A stretch of 64,000 bases of DNA from Palsa-504 sp963739135 (GTDB lineage: Bacteria > Actinomycetota > Actinomycetes > Streptosporangiales > Streptosporangiaceae). The DNA is taken from contig CAVTZG010000026.1 of the NCBI GenBank assembly GCA_963739135.1, positions 310,001 through 374,000 of the forward strand. Direction: 5' to 3'. Positions 17,367 to 25,348 of this stretch are shown here, in pieces; position 1 is the stretch's first letter, and every line of letters begins with the position of its first letter. The notes under the pieces were generated by a model that worked only from the letters and a program-made list of their open reading frames with translations, searched no databases and was not told the DNA's origin. The position numbers and the translations under genes are program-made.

Positions 17367-18197
17367 TTACCGCCAGGGGATCGACGCTTCGTTCAGCAGA
17401 AATTTCAGCGCCTCAGCGGCGCGGTGAAAGCCCTCGGGACCACTGAAGCCACCGAAGCGCCCGGCCTGGGACAAGTGGGGTTCGAGTGACATGAAGCCCG
17501 CGAAGCCCTCCTCGCGCAGCGCGGCCAGCGTCTCGGCCAGCTGCCCGTCGCCCTGGCCGGCCGGGACGACCTCGCCGGTCGCGGCCAGCGCGTCCTTGAC
17601 CTGCAGGTAGACCAGGTGGGGCCGGAGCAGGCTGTACGCGTCGGAGAAAGGCCTGACGCCGCATTGCACGAAGTTGGCGGGGTCGAAGGTGGCCCGCAGG
17701 GCAGGCGAGCCGACGGCGGTGATCAGTTCGGCGCACCGGCCCGGGGTGTCACCGTAGATCTCCTTCTCGTTCTCGTGGGCCAGGATCAGGCCGCGCTCCT
17801 CGGCAATCGCGGTCAGGGCGCCCATGCGGTCGATCACCTGGCCGCGGTACCGCTCCGGCGGCTGCCCGGCCGGGAGGAAGAAGGAGAAAACCCGGACAAT
17901 CGAGGTGCCGAACTCGCTGGCGACGTCGGCCACCCAGCGCATCCGGTCCAGCTCGGGACCGAACGGCGCCCCGATCGCGATCTTGCCGATGGGGGAGCCG
18001 ATGGCGGAGACCCGCACCCCGGCCTCGTCCAGGGCCGCGCGGAAGGCGGCCAGGTGCTGGCCGGTGAAGTCGGCCACGTTCACCGACCAGGCGCTGCGCA
18101 GCTCGAGATGGGAGATGGACTCGGCCGCCAGGGTGGCCAGCTGGGCCTGCGGGTCGGGCGAGATCTCGTCGGCGAAACCGCTGAGGATGACGCTCAT
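17367..18197 (-). CDS. Sugar phosphate isomerase/epimerase-like TIM-barrel protein
   Basis: 276 aa, xylose-isomerase-like AP-endonuclease-2 fold. Metal-binding residues are placed as in the family: a Glu in LILAHENEKEIYGD near 143, an Asp in LRATFDPANFVQCG near 172, a Lys/Asp in VYLQVKDAL near 202 and a Glu in GFMSLEPHLS near 242. The N-terminus ILSGFADEISPD is typical. It overlaps the stop of the oxidoreductase gene at 18194, suggesting they were an operon for sugar or inositol catabolism, with the partner now truncated. Confidence 0.83.
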   Translation of the reverse strand: MSVILSGFADEISPDPQAQLATLAAESISHLELRSAWSVNVADFTGQHLAAFRAALDEAGVRVSAIGSPIGKIAIGAPFGPELDRMRWVADVASEFGTSIVRVFSFFLPAGQPPERYRGQVIDRMGALTAIAEERGLILAHENEKEIYGDTPGRCAELITAVGSPALRATFDPANFVQCGVRPFSDAYSLLRPHLVYLQVKDALAATGEVVPAGQGDGQLAETLAALREEGFAGFMSLEPHLSQAGRFGGFSGPEGFHRAAEALKFLLNEASIPWR

Positions 18198-18924
18198 CGG
18201 CCGAGGGTGACGGTCCGGCCGGACCGGGACGACTCGTACACGGCGCAGACGATCTCCAGCGCGTCGCGGCCGTCCTGGCCGGTGACGGCCGGCTCGCGTC
18301 CGGCATCGACGGCCGCGAGCAGGTCGGCGAGCTGCGCGGCGTGGCTGGCCACCTCCAGGGCCGCCGGGTCGGCCGCCGCGGTCCGGGCCTGGCCCGCTGC
18401 AGGCTCAGCCGGGGCCGCCTGGCCATGGTCGGCTACGAGCGCGCGGCGAGTGATCTGGCCGTCCTCGACGATCACGGTGCCCGCGGTCCCGGTGATCTCC
18501 AGGCGCTGCGGGAAGCCGGGGTAGGCGGCGGTGCTCGACAAGATGGTGCCGACGGCCCCCGAGGCGAACCTGAGGATGGCCAGCGAGGTGTCCTCTACCT
18601 CGATCTGGTGCGCCTGGGTGGTGCATACGGCCGTGACCTCGGCGGGCGGTCCGAGGCACCAGCGGAGCAGGTCGACGTAGTGCACGCCCTGGTTCATCAG
18701 CGAGCCGCCGTCCATGGCGTAGGTGCCGCGCCAGGCCGCGCTGTCGTAGTAGGCCTGGCCGCGATACCACTTCGTGCTGGCCTCGCCGAGCACGAGCCGG
18801 CCCAGGGCGCCGTCATCGAGCAGGCGCCTCAGCTCGACCAGGCCCGGATCGAAGCGGTGCTGGGAGATCACGGTCAGCGCCACCCCGGCGGCCCGGGCCG
18901 CCTCGATGAGCCGGTCCGCGGCAG
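18194..18924 (-). pseudogene. Gfo/Idh/MocA oxidoreductase lacking its NAD-binding domain
   Basis: About 240 aa of the C-terminal domain remain: ADRLIEAARAAGVALTVISQHRFDP, then GGSLMNQGVHYVDLLRWCLG (the substrate-binding region with the catalytic-type His) and EITGTAGTVIVEDG. The Rossmann domain with GxGxxG and the EKP motif, about 110 residues, is absent. The break is at about 18922, where the sequence upstream on the same strand becomes the N-terminus of a DinB-family gene. Without cofactor binding it cannot be an active dehydrogenase. Confidence 0.8.
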
Positions 18925-19059
18925 CTGCTCGGCGGTCAGCCCGGCGCACTTGTGCAGCAATGTGAGCCGGTGCAGGTCGAGCAGACCGTCGAGCATCGCG
19001 CGCTCGTCCCCGGCCCGGGCCATGGGCTCGCGCGCCACCTCAGGTGCCGTCCAGGTCAT
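18922..19059 (-). pseudogene. DinB/DUF664 (mycothiol-transferase-like) N-terminal fragment
   Basis: The 46 residues starting at ATG 19059 (MTWTAPEVAR, DERAMLDGLLDLHRLTLLHKC, GLTAEQL) are the hallmark start of actinobacterial DUF664 DinB proteins. The frame then runs into oxidoreductase sequence out of phase and stops after 61 aa. The four-helix bundle and its metal-binding histidines are lost. A single deletion joining the two genes explains both remnants. Confidence 0.75.
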
Positions 19060-19105
19060 CGCCTCATCATAAAAAACCAGTGGCGGGCGGCGGGCCGTAC
19101 TCGGC

Positions 19106-19111
19106 TACCGT
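19106..19111 (+). promoter_or_regulatory. -10 box (TACCGT) of a leaderless promoter
   Basis: TACCGT ends 6 nt before ATG 19118 and there is no Shine-Dalgarno sequence between, so the acetyltransferase mRNA is probably leaderless. Confidence 0.45.
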
Positions 19112-19117
19112 CGACCT

Positions 19118-19630
19118 ATGCACCCAGATTCCGACCGGCTGGTCTTCCGCGAGATGACCCCTGACGACCTCGACGACATGGCCGCCCTGCTCGGCGACGC
19201 GAAGGTCATGACCTATTACCCGCGGCCGAAGACCCGGCAGGAGGCGGAGCGGTGGATCGACTGGAACGTGGGCCTGTACCGCACCCGCGGATACGGCTTG
19301 TGGCTGCTGACCACCCCCGACGGCGAGTTCGTCGGCGACTGCGGGCTCACCCCCCAGCTGGTCGACGGCGTGACCGAACTAGAGGTGGGCTATCACGTCA
19401 TGCCCGCGCTGCAGCGCCGCGGCTACGCCACCGAAGCGGCAGCCGCCTCGCGCGACTTCGCCCGTGACGTGCTCGGCGCGCCCCGGCTGGTCGCGATCAT
19501 CCACCCGGACAACCGGCCGTCTCAGCGCGTGGCCGAGAAGATCGGGCTGAGCCCGGAGAAGCGCACCACGGTGCACCACGGCCGCGACGCCGTCATCTAC
19601 GCCGCCGCCCTCCAGCCGGCCAGAGCGTAG
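19118..19630 (+). CDS. GNAT-family N-acetyltransferase (RimJ/RimL type)
   Basis: 170 aa. SDRLVFREMTPDDLDDMAALLGD at the start, GLTPQLVDGVTELEVGYHVMPALQRRGYATEAAAA near 85-120 with the acetyl-CoA loop (Q/RxxGxA form, RRGYAT), then PDNRPSQRVAEKIGL. This is the Acetyltransf_3 subgroup that modifies protein N-termini or small amines. The substrate is unknown. Transcribed alone from a probable leaderless promoter. Confidence 0.85.
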   Translation: MHPDSDRLVFREMTPDDLDDMAALLGDAKVMTYYPRPKTRQEAERWIDWNVGLYRTRGYGLWLLTTPDGEFVGDCGLTPQLVDGVTELEVGYHVMPALQRRGYATEAAAASRDFARDVLGAPRLVAIIHPDNRPSQRVAEKIGLSPEKRTTVHHGRDAVIYAAALQPARA

Positions 19631-19701
19631 CCGCCGCCGGGCGTAGCCGCCGCCGGGCGTGGCTGCGGCACCGCCGGGGTGACCCGGCCGCCGCGCCGCC
19701 G

Positions 19702-19707
19702 TAGGGT
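19702..19707 (+). promoter_or_regulatory. -10 box (TAGGGT) of a leaderless promoter
   Basis: TAGGGT ends 6 nt before ATG 19714, with no ribosome binding site. A short direct repeat of GTAGCCGCCGCCGGGC lies just upstream at about 19628-19660. Confidence 0.4.
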
Positions 19708-19713
19708 GCGGGT

Positions 19714-20625
19714 ATGCGCCAGGAGACAGCGGTCGACGGCTTCCGGCTGGCCTACGAACGGACCGGGCAGGGCCACGGGGCCCCGGCCGTGCTGCTGCTG
19801 CACGGCTGGCCGGGCGACAGGACCGACTACCGCGAGGTCGCGCCGCTGGTGTCCGCCCAGGGGGTCGGCGCCGATGTGGTCGTGCCTGACCTGCGGGGTT
19901 TCGGGGAATCGGACAAGCACCAGGCCGACCCGGCCGGCCAGTACAACGCGGCCGCCCAGGCCAGGAGCCTCATCGGCCTGACCGAGGAACTGGGCCTGCA
20001 GGCTCTGGTGATCGCCGGCTATGACATCGGCAGCCGGATCGCCCAGGCCATCGCCACAGACCGTCCCGATCTGGTCCGGGCCCTGGTCATCGCGCCGCCG
20101 CTGCCGGGCATCGGCGACCGGATCCTGCCGCCGCGGGCGCAGCGGGAATTCTGGTACCAGGCCTTCCACCACCTCGAGCTGTGCCCCCAGCTGATCGACG
20201 GCCGGCCGGACGCCGTCCGCGCCTACCTGCGGCACTTCTGGTCACACTGGTCCGGGCCCGGCTACCAGGTCACCGAGGACCACCTTGACCACCTGATTTC
20301 GGTCTACGGGCCGCCGGGCGCGTTCACCGCCTCTATCGCCTGGTACCGGGCCGGGGCAGGATCGGTGGCGGCCTCGCTGGCCGAGCAGGTCCCCGCCCGG
20401 GACCGCAGGATCGCGGCCGCCACCACGGTGCTGTGGCCGGAGCATGACCCGCTGTTCCCGCGCGAGTGGTCCGACCGGATCAGCGACTTCTTCGCCGCCG
20501 CCACGCTGACCGGCCTGGACGGCGCCGGCCACTTCTCGCCGCTGGAGGCCCCGCACCGGTTCGCCGCGGCCGTGACCGCCGCGGCTGACGGGGGCCCCGG
20601 CGCGATGCCATACTCGACCCCGTGA
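19714..20625 (+). CDS. Alpha/beta hydrolase, epoxide-hydrolase/dehalogenase-like
   Basis: 303 aa. The oxyanion motif LLLHGWPGD lies near residue 28, the nucleophile elbow VIAGYDIGSRIA near 97-108 with Asp as nucleophile (as in epoxide hydrolases), and the catalytic His in LDGAGHFSPLEAPHRF near 270. A cap region with aromatic residues lies between. Likely a cytosolic epoxide hydrolase or related enzyme with unknown substrate; the Asp nucleophile makes a simple esterase less likely. Confidence 0.84.
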   Translation: MRQETAVDGFRLAYERTGQGHGAPAVLLLHGWPGDRTDYREVAPLVSAQGVGADVVVPDLRGFGESDKHQADPAGQYNAAAQARSLIGLTEELGLQALVIAGYDIGSRIAQAIATDRPDLVRALVIAPPLPGIGDRILPPRAQREFWYQAFHHLELCPQLIDGRPDAVRAYLRHFWSHWSGPGYQVTEDHLDHLISVYGPPGAFTASIAWYRAGAGSVAASLAEQVPARDRRIAAATTVLWPEHDPLFPREWSDRISDFFAAATLTGLDGAGHFSPLEAPHRFAAAVTAAADGGPGAMPYSTP

Positions 20626-20801
20626 AGTTCCTGCCACGGTAGAGCTGAACGGCAAGAGGGGAACACGCCAACTCTGGAAACATCCGGCCCAGCCGACCCG
20701 GACAATGCGCGGCGTGGCATGAAGACGGCGCGGACACCGAGCCGCTGCGCACCGCGTTCCGCCGGTACCGGGCGTTCTTCGACCAGCTCACCAAGGTGTA
20801 G
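20626..20801 (+). other. Intergenic stretch with a possible C-terminal gene remnant
   Basis: One frame reads AAWHEDGADTEPL and RTAFRRYRAFFDQLTKV before a stop at 20799-20801, with codon-like composition but no start or upstream continuation. It may be the tail of a decayed gene. I cannot name it. Confidence 0.25.
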
Positions 20802-21192
20802 GGGCGTCGTCCGGTACGTAGTGGCGGCTCTCGTCTGACGGGTCGATCCAGACCCGCATGATCACGCCGCTGGACGGATCGCGGAACCGCTCAGCCGTCG
20901 GCACCCAGCCCGGCTCGGGCTTGCGCGCCTGGGCGTGCCGCCCGCGGGAACCCCCGGCGCGCCCGGCGCCCGGCGTATCGGGGACACTGCCGGGCGGCAG
21001 GTCGGCCAGGGCCACCGCGGCCTGCTCGGCATAGGCGGCGGCCAGCACGACACCGACCCGGTGCCGCAGGTCGTCCAGGTCCAGCCGACCCGCGGCGTAG
21101 TGCTCGCGCAGCAGCGCGACCAGGCGCTCGCGGTCGGCGTCCCCGAGCAGCGAGCGCCGTCCGGCCGGCGCACCGCCCCCGGGCTCGCTCAT
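20788..21192 (-). CDS. DUF1707 domain protein
   Basis: 134 aa. The DUF1707 motif LLGDADRERLVALLREHYAAGRLDLDDLRHRVG is present in the first 50 residues (seen as DADRERLV and GRLDLDDLRHRVG), followed by VALADLPPG. The usual C-terminal membrane helices are replaced by a hydrophilic tail ending VIMRVWIDPSDESRHYVPD. The function of DUF1707 is unknown. ATG overlaps the stop of the YbjQ gene by 4 nt, so the two are coupled. Confidence 0.82.
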   Translation of the reverse strand: MSEPGGGAPAGRRSLLGDADRERLVALLREHYAAGRLDLDDLRHRVGVVLAAAYAEQAAVALADLPPGSVPDTPGAGRAGGSRGRHAQARKPEPGWVPTAERFRDPSSGVIMRVWIDPSDESRHYVPDDAPTPW

Positions 21193-21563
21193 GCCGACGG
21201 CGTGACGACCACCGCGCTGCCGTAGGCGACGACCTCGGCGCGTGCCTTGCCGATCTCGGCGGAGTCGAAGCGCATCGCGATCACCGCGTTAGCGCCGAGC
21301 AGCTTCGCGTTCTCGATCATTCGGTCGATCGCATGCCTGCGGGCGTCTTCGAGAACCACCGTGAACTGAGAAACCTCTCCCATGCGCAGCGACGAAATCC
21401 CGCCGGCGACGGTCTTGCTGAAGCCCATCGCCCGCACCACCAGACCAAACGTGATGCCGAGATTCCGTTCCACCACCATGCCCGGCAGCTCGAACGCAGT
21501 GGTGACAGGAAAAGCAGCAGCCGCCGACTCCGGGGTGCCTGCCCTACTCGTCGTATCCGTCAT
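21189..21563 (-). CDS. YbjQ/DUF74-family protein
   Basis: 124 aa. Conserved features: PGMVVERNLGITFGLVVRAMGF near 25-45, AIDRMIENAKLLGANAVIAMRFDSAEI near 78-105, and a small C-terminal strand AEVVAYGSAVVV. The family forms ring-shaped pentamers and has been called heavy-metal-binding by annotation only. ATG 21563 is preferred over the upstream start at 21590 because the conserved protein begins about 20 residues later. First gene of a two-gene unit. Confidence 0.85.
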   Translation of the reverse strand: MTDTTSRAGTPESAAAAFPVTTAFELPGMVVERNLGITFGLVVRAMGFSKTVAGGISSLRMGEVSQFTVVLEDARRHAIDRMIENAKLLGANAVIAMRFDSAEIGKARAEVVAYGSAVVVTPSA

Positions 21564-21919
21564 GCAGGGCAGTACACCGCCGCCGCGCATGCCGTGTCAA
21601 CGAGCCGCGCCCCGGACATCCGCTGTCGGCCCTGCGGGTCGGCTCCGGTGTCAAGCGTAACTTCGCGTGTACGTTGACCGGGCACTTTACCTGTGCTCGT
21701 TGCCCTGCGGTGGCAGTGACGCTTGATGCTGGAGGGGCGGACACGTACGCTTCGCAGGCCATCCCCGGCCCCGCCGTTTCCGTCTCGGCCCCCCCTGCTG
21801 CCTGCACTGACGTGCTCGCTGCGCAGGACTGCCGCCATCGACAAGCCAGCTAGCAATATGAATCATGATGATAGATGACCGGAGTGGCCGGACACCTAAA
21901 GGCCGCAGGAGGCACCCCG
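21564..21919. other. Gene-free interval with a repeat shared with 60.7 kb
   Basis: No convincing gene. The segment at about 21769-21835 (CCCCCCTGCTGCCTGC, then GACGTGCTCGCTG) closely resembles 60700-60761. A small-protein SD (AGGAGG, 21907-21912) ends the interval. Confidence 0.5.
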
Positions 21920-22240
21920 ATGAACGCACCCAACGACAACACCGCCACGAAAGGCCTGCGCGGGCGGTGGCTATCTCCCCCGCGACCCGGCATGCAACGC
22001 TGGATCTCGCCATGGGAGTACCGCCACCTCCGCGCCTCTGGGGTCACGCGTGCTGCCGCTGGCGGCTTCCAGCTCGGCATCGGCCTCGTTCTGCTCTCGC
22101 TCGGCCGTAGCGCGGGAACCGACCAGGAGCGGCGCAAAATGTACCGGTTGTCAGCGTGGTTCCTGGTGCCCGCGGCGGGGAATCTCGCGGCTGGCTACTG
22201 GTACATCACTATCCCTAGCTCCGCATCTGCCCGAACCTGA
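21920..22240 (+). CDS. Small membrane protein of unknown function
   Basis: 106 aa. Basic N-terminus with SPPRPGMQRWISPWEYRHLRA, then a hydrophobic helix AAAGGFQLGIGLVLLSLG near 52-70 and a second WFLVPAAGNLAAGYWYITI near 87-105. A two-helix membrane hairpin is likely with both ends inside. AGGAGG 7 nt before ATG 21920 decides the start. No domain recognised. Confidence 0.7.
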   Translation: MNAPNDNTATKGLRGRWLSPPRPGMQRWISPWEYRHLRASGVTRAAAGGFQLGIGLVLLSLGRSAGTDQERRKMYRLSAWFLVPAAGNLAAGYWYITIPSSASART

Positions 22241-22285
22241 GCCTGGTCAGACGCCGGCCAGGGCGACGATGCCCGTACTCGCACG

Positions 22286-24064
22286 TTAGGCGCCATGAAC
22301 CGCCGGATCGGTGACCTTCGCGTCTGACCAGCTCCGCACGATGGTGGTGTCGGAGATGAAGCGGACCCCGCAGGCCGGCGCCCAGCGGCCAGCGGCCTCC
22401 CGCAGGCACTCCTCGACGATCCGGGACACCGTCTCGGCCTGCTCGCGCGGGCAGTGGACCAGCAGCTCGTCGTGCAGGCACAGGACGATCCGCGCGCCGA
22501 GGTGCCCGCACCGGGCGCGGACCGTCACCGCCCACATCTTGAACAGCTCGGCCGCCGCGCCCTGGATCATCGCGTTCCGCGCGTACCGGCCGTAGGCCGC
22601 GGCCCGGCTGCTGCTGCGGGTCTCGTCGCCCCGGGGAGCCAGGATGATCAGGCGCCCGCCGTAGGTCCGCAGGTTCTGGCCGAGCTGCCCGGCCCGGTCG
22701 GCTGCCTCCAGGTACGACATGGCCACGGGGTAGGCCGCGACCAGGCGGCGCAGGGCCTGGGCGCCGTGGCCGGTGGTCTGCCCGTACATCGCGCCGAGCA
22801 CCGCCACCTTGGCCGTGGGCCGGTCCACGCCGAGCTGGGCGGCCACCGGCGCGTACATGTCGTCGGCCCTCGCGGCCACGGCCAGCGCCCGGTCGCCGGA
22901 CACCGCGGCCAGCACCCGCGGCTCGATCTGGCCCAGGTCGGCCCGGACGAAGACGTGTCCCTCCTCGGCCACCACCGCCCGGCGCATTGCGGCCGGCATG
23001 TTGTGCAGCCCGGCCAACGCGGTCATCCGGCCCGCGGCCCCGTCCGAACCGGTCCAGGCGCCGCGCAGCCGGCCGTCGGTGCCCAGGTTCTCATCCAGCC
23101 AGGCGTAGCCGTAGGTGGTCGCGATCCGCTCGGCCTTCCGCCACCGCAGCAGCGCCACCACCAGCGGGTGCGGGTCGCGCAGCTCGCGCAGCCGCCAGGC
23201 CCGGGTGTCCGGCACGTCCACGCCGATCCGGGCCAGCAGCGACCGGACCTGGGCCGGGCTGCGCAGGTCGGTGGTCACCTCGGCGGGCGCATGACGCAGG
23301 ACCTCCGCGTCCCGCGCGGCCCGCAGCGCGACCGCCTCGGCGTCGCTGCGCGGCCGGGGCCCGATGATGGACGTCAGCACCTCCTCGGCCACCGCCAGGT
23401 CCATCGGCAGCCCGTCCACCGACAGTTCGGCGCACAGCAGCTCGGCGGCGGACTCCGAGCGGGCCGAGGCCAGCGCCATCGGCCGGCCGTCCAGCCCGGC
23501 CAGCGCCGCGGACTGCAGCTCCGCCGTCACGCGGGCCAGGTCGGCCCAGCGGGCCAGGCGCTCGGGGCTGTCCGACCAGCCGCCGCTGACCCAGTCCCGC
23601 CGCAGCTGCCCGTCCGGCGCCACCGGGTCCTCGCCGTCGCCGTCGTCCCAGCCCGGCATCCCGAACAGATCCGGCGGGCCGCCGGCAGGCACGTCGTCGG
23701 CGGCCAGCCCGTGCAGCCGGGCCCAGGCCAGGCCGGGATCGGCCCGCCACCCGCCGAACAGCAGCCGGTGCGCCGCCGTGACATCCCAGCACGTGGCCAG
23801 GCGCACGCCGCGCACGGCCAGCCGCACGGCCGCCTGCCCCGACCACACCACCCAGCGCGGCCGCAGCACCACATCGGCCTGCGCCACCGCCGCAACCGCG
23901 TCCGGGCTCGGCGGCAGCGGCCCGCCGCCGCCTGCCGCCGCGATGCCCAGGCCGAGACCGGGGGAGACGACCAGGCCGACGAGATCGCCGCGCCCCGCGC
24001 CGGCCTGCCGCAACGACGCGGTGAGATCCCCGCTCGCCTCCGGCCCCCACGTCACGAACCCCAC
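22286..24064 (-). CDS. Family A DNA polymerase with divergent 3'-5' exonuclease-like N-terminus
   Basis: 592 aa. The C-terminal half has the three family A polymerase motifs: A, VRADLGQIEPRVLA (DYSQIELR in PolA) near 355; B, TAKVAVLGAMYGQTTGHG near 405; and C, VLCLHDELLVHCP near 545. The N-terminal 200 residues form a divergent exonuclease-like domain without clear catalytic aspartates. Such bifunctional-annotated polymerases occur in many actinomycetes beside PolA. GTG 24064 is taken because the frame further upstream only mirrors trpS. The role may be translesion or repair synthesis. It follows trpS by about 20 bp on the same strand. Confidence 0.82.
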   Translation of the reverse strand: MGFVTWGPEASGDLTASLRQAGAGRGDLVGLVVSPGLGLGIAAAGGGGPLPPSPDAVAAVAQADVVLRPRWVVWSGQAAVRLAVRGVRLATCWDVTAAHRLLFGGWRADPGLAWARLHGLAADDVPAGGPPDLFGMPGWDDGDGEDPVAPDGQLRRDWVSGGWSDSPERLARWADLARVTAELQSAALAGLDGRPMALASARSESAAELLCAELSVDGLPMDLAVAEEVLTSIIGPRPRSDAEAVALRAARDAEVLRHAPAEVTTDLRSPAQVRSLLARIGVDVPDTRAWRLRELRDPHPLVVALLRWRKAERIATTYGYAWLDENLGTDGRLRGAWTGSDGAAGRMTALAGLHNMPAAMRRAVVAEEGHVFVRADLGQIEPRVLAAVSGDRALAVAARADDMYAPVAAQLGVDRPTAKVAVLGAMYGQTTGHGAQALRRLVAAYPVAMSYLEAADRAGQLGQNLRTYGGRLIILAPRGDETRSSSRAAAYGRYARNAMIQGAAAELFKMWAVTVRARCGHLGARIVLCLHDELLVHCPREQAETVSRIVEECLREAAGRWAPACGVRFISDTTIVRSWSDAKVTDPAVHGA

Positions 24065-24083
24065 CCTGCCACAGACGGGACGG

Positions 24084-25124
24084 TCAGTAGCGCATGCCCA
24101 TGGCCGCCCTGACCTCATCCAGGGTGGCCGCGGCGATGGCGCCGGCGCGCTCGTTGCCCGCGCGCAGCAGCTGGCGGACGTAACCCAGGTCGCGGGCGTA
24201 CTCGGCGCGGCGGGCCCGGACCGGGGCCAGCATCTCGTTGACCGCCATCGTGACCGTGTCCTTGAGCGCGGCGGCGCCGCCGGTCCCGAGGTCGCCGGCC
24301 ACGTCCTGCGGGCTGCGGCCCAGGCACAAGGCGGCCAGCAGGACCAGGCTCGAGACCTCCGGCCGGCGGGCAGGGTCGTAACTGATGTATCGCTCGGCGT
24401 CGGTCTTCGCGCCCCGGATGAGCCGGGCGGTCTCATCGGCGCCGGCCGTCAGCGGGATCGTGTTGCCGCGGCTCTTGCTCATCTTCGTGCCGTCCGTACC
24501 GAGCAGCAGCGGCGCCGCCGACAGCAGCGCGTCGGGCACCGGGAACACCGCGCCGAACCGTTCGTTGAAGCGGCGCGCGATGACCCGGGTAAGTTCCAGG
24601 TGGGGGAGCTGATCCTGCCCTACCGGCACCAGGTTCCCCTTGCAGAACAAGATGTCCGCTGCCTGATGCACCGGGTAGGTGAGCATCAGGCCGCTGACCG
24701 CCGACTGGCGCGAGTGCGCGATCTCGTCCTTGACCGTGGGGTTGCGGTTCAGCTCGGGCACCGAGACCAGACTCAGGAACGGCAGCAGCAGCTGGTTGAG
24801 CGCCGGCACCGCGCTGTGCGCGAAAATCACCGTCCGCGCCGGGTCAATGCCGATGGCCAGGTAGTCAAGCATCAGGCCGGTCACGTGCTCATCCAGGTGC
24901 TCGGCCGTATCGCGATCGGTCAGCACCTGGTAGTCGGCGATCAGCACGAAAACCTCGGCCCCGAGATCCTGCAGCCTGACCCGGTTCCGCAAGGTGCCGA
25001 AGTAGTGGCCCAGGTGCAGCTGCCCGGTCGGCCGGTCACCGGTCAGGATCCGGAACCGGCCCGCATCCCGGTCGATCAGCTCCTCGAGCTCAGCCGAACG
25101 CCGCGCCGCAAGTGACGTACTCAT
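24084..25124 (-). CDS. trpS: Tryptophanyl-tRNA synthetase, auxiliary (TrpRS II-like) type
   Basis: 346 aa class Ib synthetase. HIGH-type PTGQLHLGHYFGTLRNRVRLQ near residues 29-49 and GTDGTKMSKSRGN near 205-217. The GTLRNRVRLQ stretch and NPTVKDEIA match the TrpRS II clade (Deinococcus type and the indolmycin-resistant TrpRS1 of Streptomyces) from memory of those sequences. ATG 25124 follows GAGAGGA; the longer frame to 25277 crosses the leader. A leader peptide with two Trp codons and a terminator precede it, so it should be induced when charged tRNA-Trp is scarce. Confidence 0.9.
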   Translation of the reverse strand: MSTSLAARRSAELEELIDRDAGRFRILTGDRPTGQLHLGHYFGTLRNRVRLQDLGAEVFVLIADYQVLTDRDTAEHLDEHVTGLMLDYLAIGIDPARTVIFAHSAVPALNQLLLPFLSLVSVPELNRNPTVKDEIAHSRQSAVSGLMLTYPVHQAADILFCKGNLVPVGQDQLPHLELTRVIARRFNERFGAVFPVPDALLSAAPLLLGTDGTKMSKSRGNTIPLTAGADETARLIRGAKTDAERYISYDPARRPEVSSLVLLAALCLGRSPQDVAGDLGTGGAAALKDTVTMAVNEMLAPVRARRAEYARDLGYVRQLLRAGNERAGAIAAATLDEVRAAMGMRY

Positions 25125-25160
25125 ATCATCGTCCTCTCTGAGACCGGCCAGACAGGCGCG

Positions 25161-25194
25161 AGAACGAGAAAGGGCCGCCCATCTGGACGGCCCC
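25161..25194 (-). terminator. Attenuator hairpin in the trpS leader
   Basis: On the minus strand GGGCCGTCCAGATGGGCGGCCC forms a hairpin (stem GGGCCG/CGGCCC plus inner CC/GG pairs, 25172-25194), followed by the U-rich TTTCTCGTTCT (25161-25171). Its 5' arm GCCGTCC (25185-25191) can instead pair with GGGCGGC (25214-25220), just after the leader-peptide stop, giving the alternative antiterminator. Confidence 0.72.
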
Positions 25195-25219
25195 GAACAC
25201 GGGTGAGAGTGCAGCCGCC

Positions 25220-25261
25220 CTAACCGGCCGGCCACCACTGCGCACCCGAAACTCTTGGCAT
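25220..25261 (-). CDS. Tryptophan-sensing leader peptide upstream of trpS
   Basis: 13-residue frame MPRVSGAQWWPAG ending in TAG. Two adjacent Trp codons in such a short peptide are the classic sensor of ribosome-mediated attenuation: a ribosome stalled at TGGTGG would free the antiterminator and let trpS be transcribed. TATCCT ends 6 nt before the ATG, so the peptide is probably translated from a leaderless transcript. An analogous control of the auxiliary TrpRS in Streptomyces coelicolor is established; here it is inferred from sequence. Confidence 0.75.
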   Translation of the reverse strand: MPRVSGAQWWPAG

Positions 25262-25267
25262 GCAGTA

Positions 25268-25273
25268 AGGATA
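25268..25273 (-). promoter_or_regulatory. -10 box (TATCCT) of the trpS leader promoter
   Basis: TATCCT on the minus strand lies 6 nt before the ATG of the leader peptide. No obvious -35 element is seen at the usual spacing. Confidence 0.45.
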
Positions 25274-25348
25274 ACAAAGATCAAGGTCATTATGCCGAAC
25301 GGGCCGTGGTGTCTCTCCCCGGCTTACCAGGATCGCTCGCTTCAGTGA

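Noticed and set aside
17460..17490. tRNA-like GGTTCGAGT motif
   Set aside because: It lies inside the isomerase coding sequence and has no cloverleaf around it.
24065..24436. N-terminal extension of the family A polymerase reaching into trpS
   Set aside because: The added residues are Arg/Pro/Ser-rich and mirror the trpS codons; the domain starts at GTG 24064.
25125..25275. T-box riboswitch upstream of trpS
   Set aside because: No UGGN-ACCGCG-like T-box core was found; a Trp-Trp leader peptide and terminator explain the region better.
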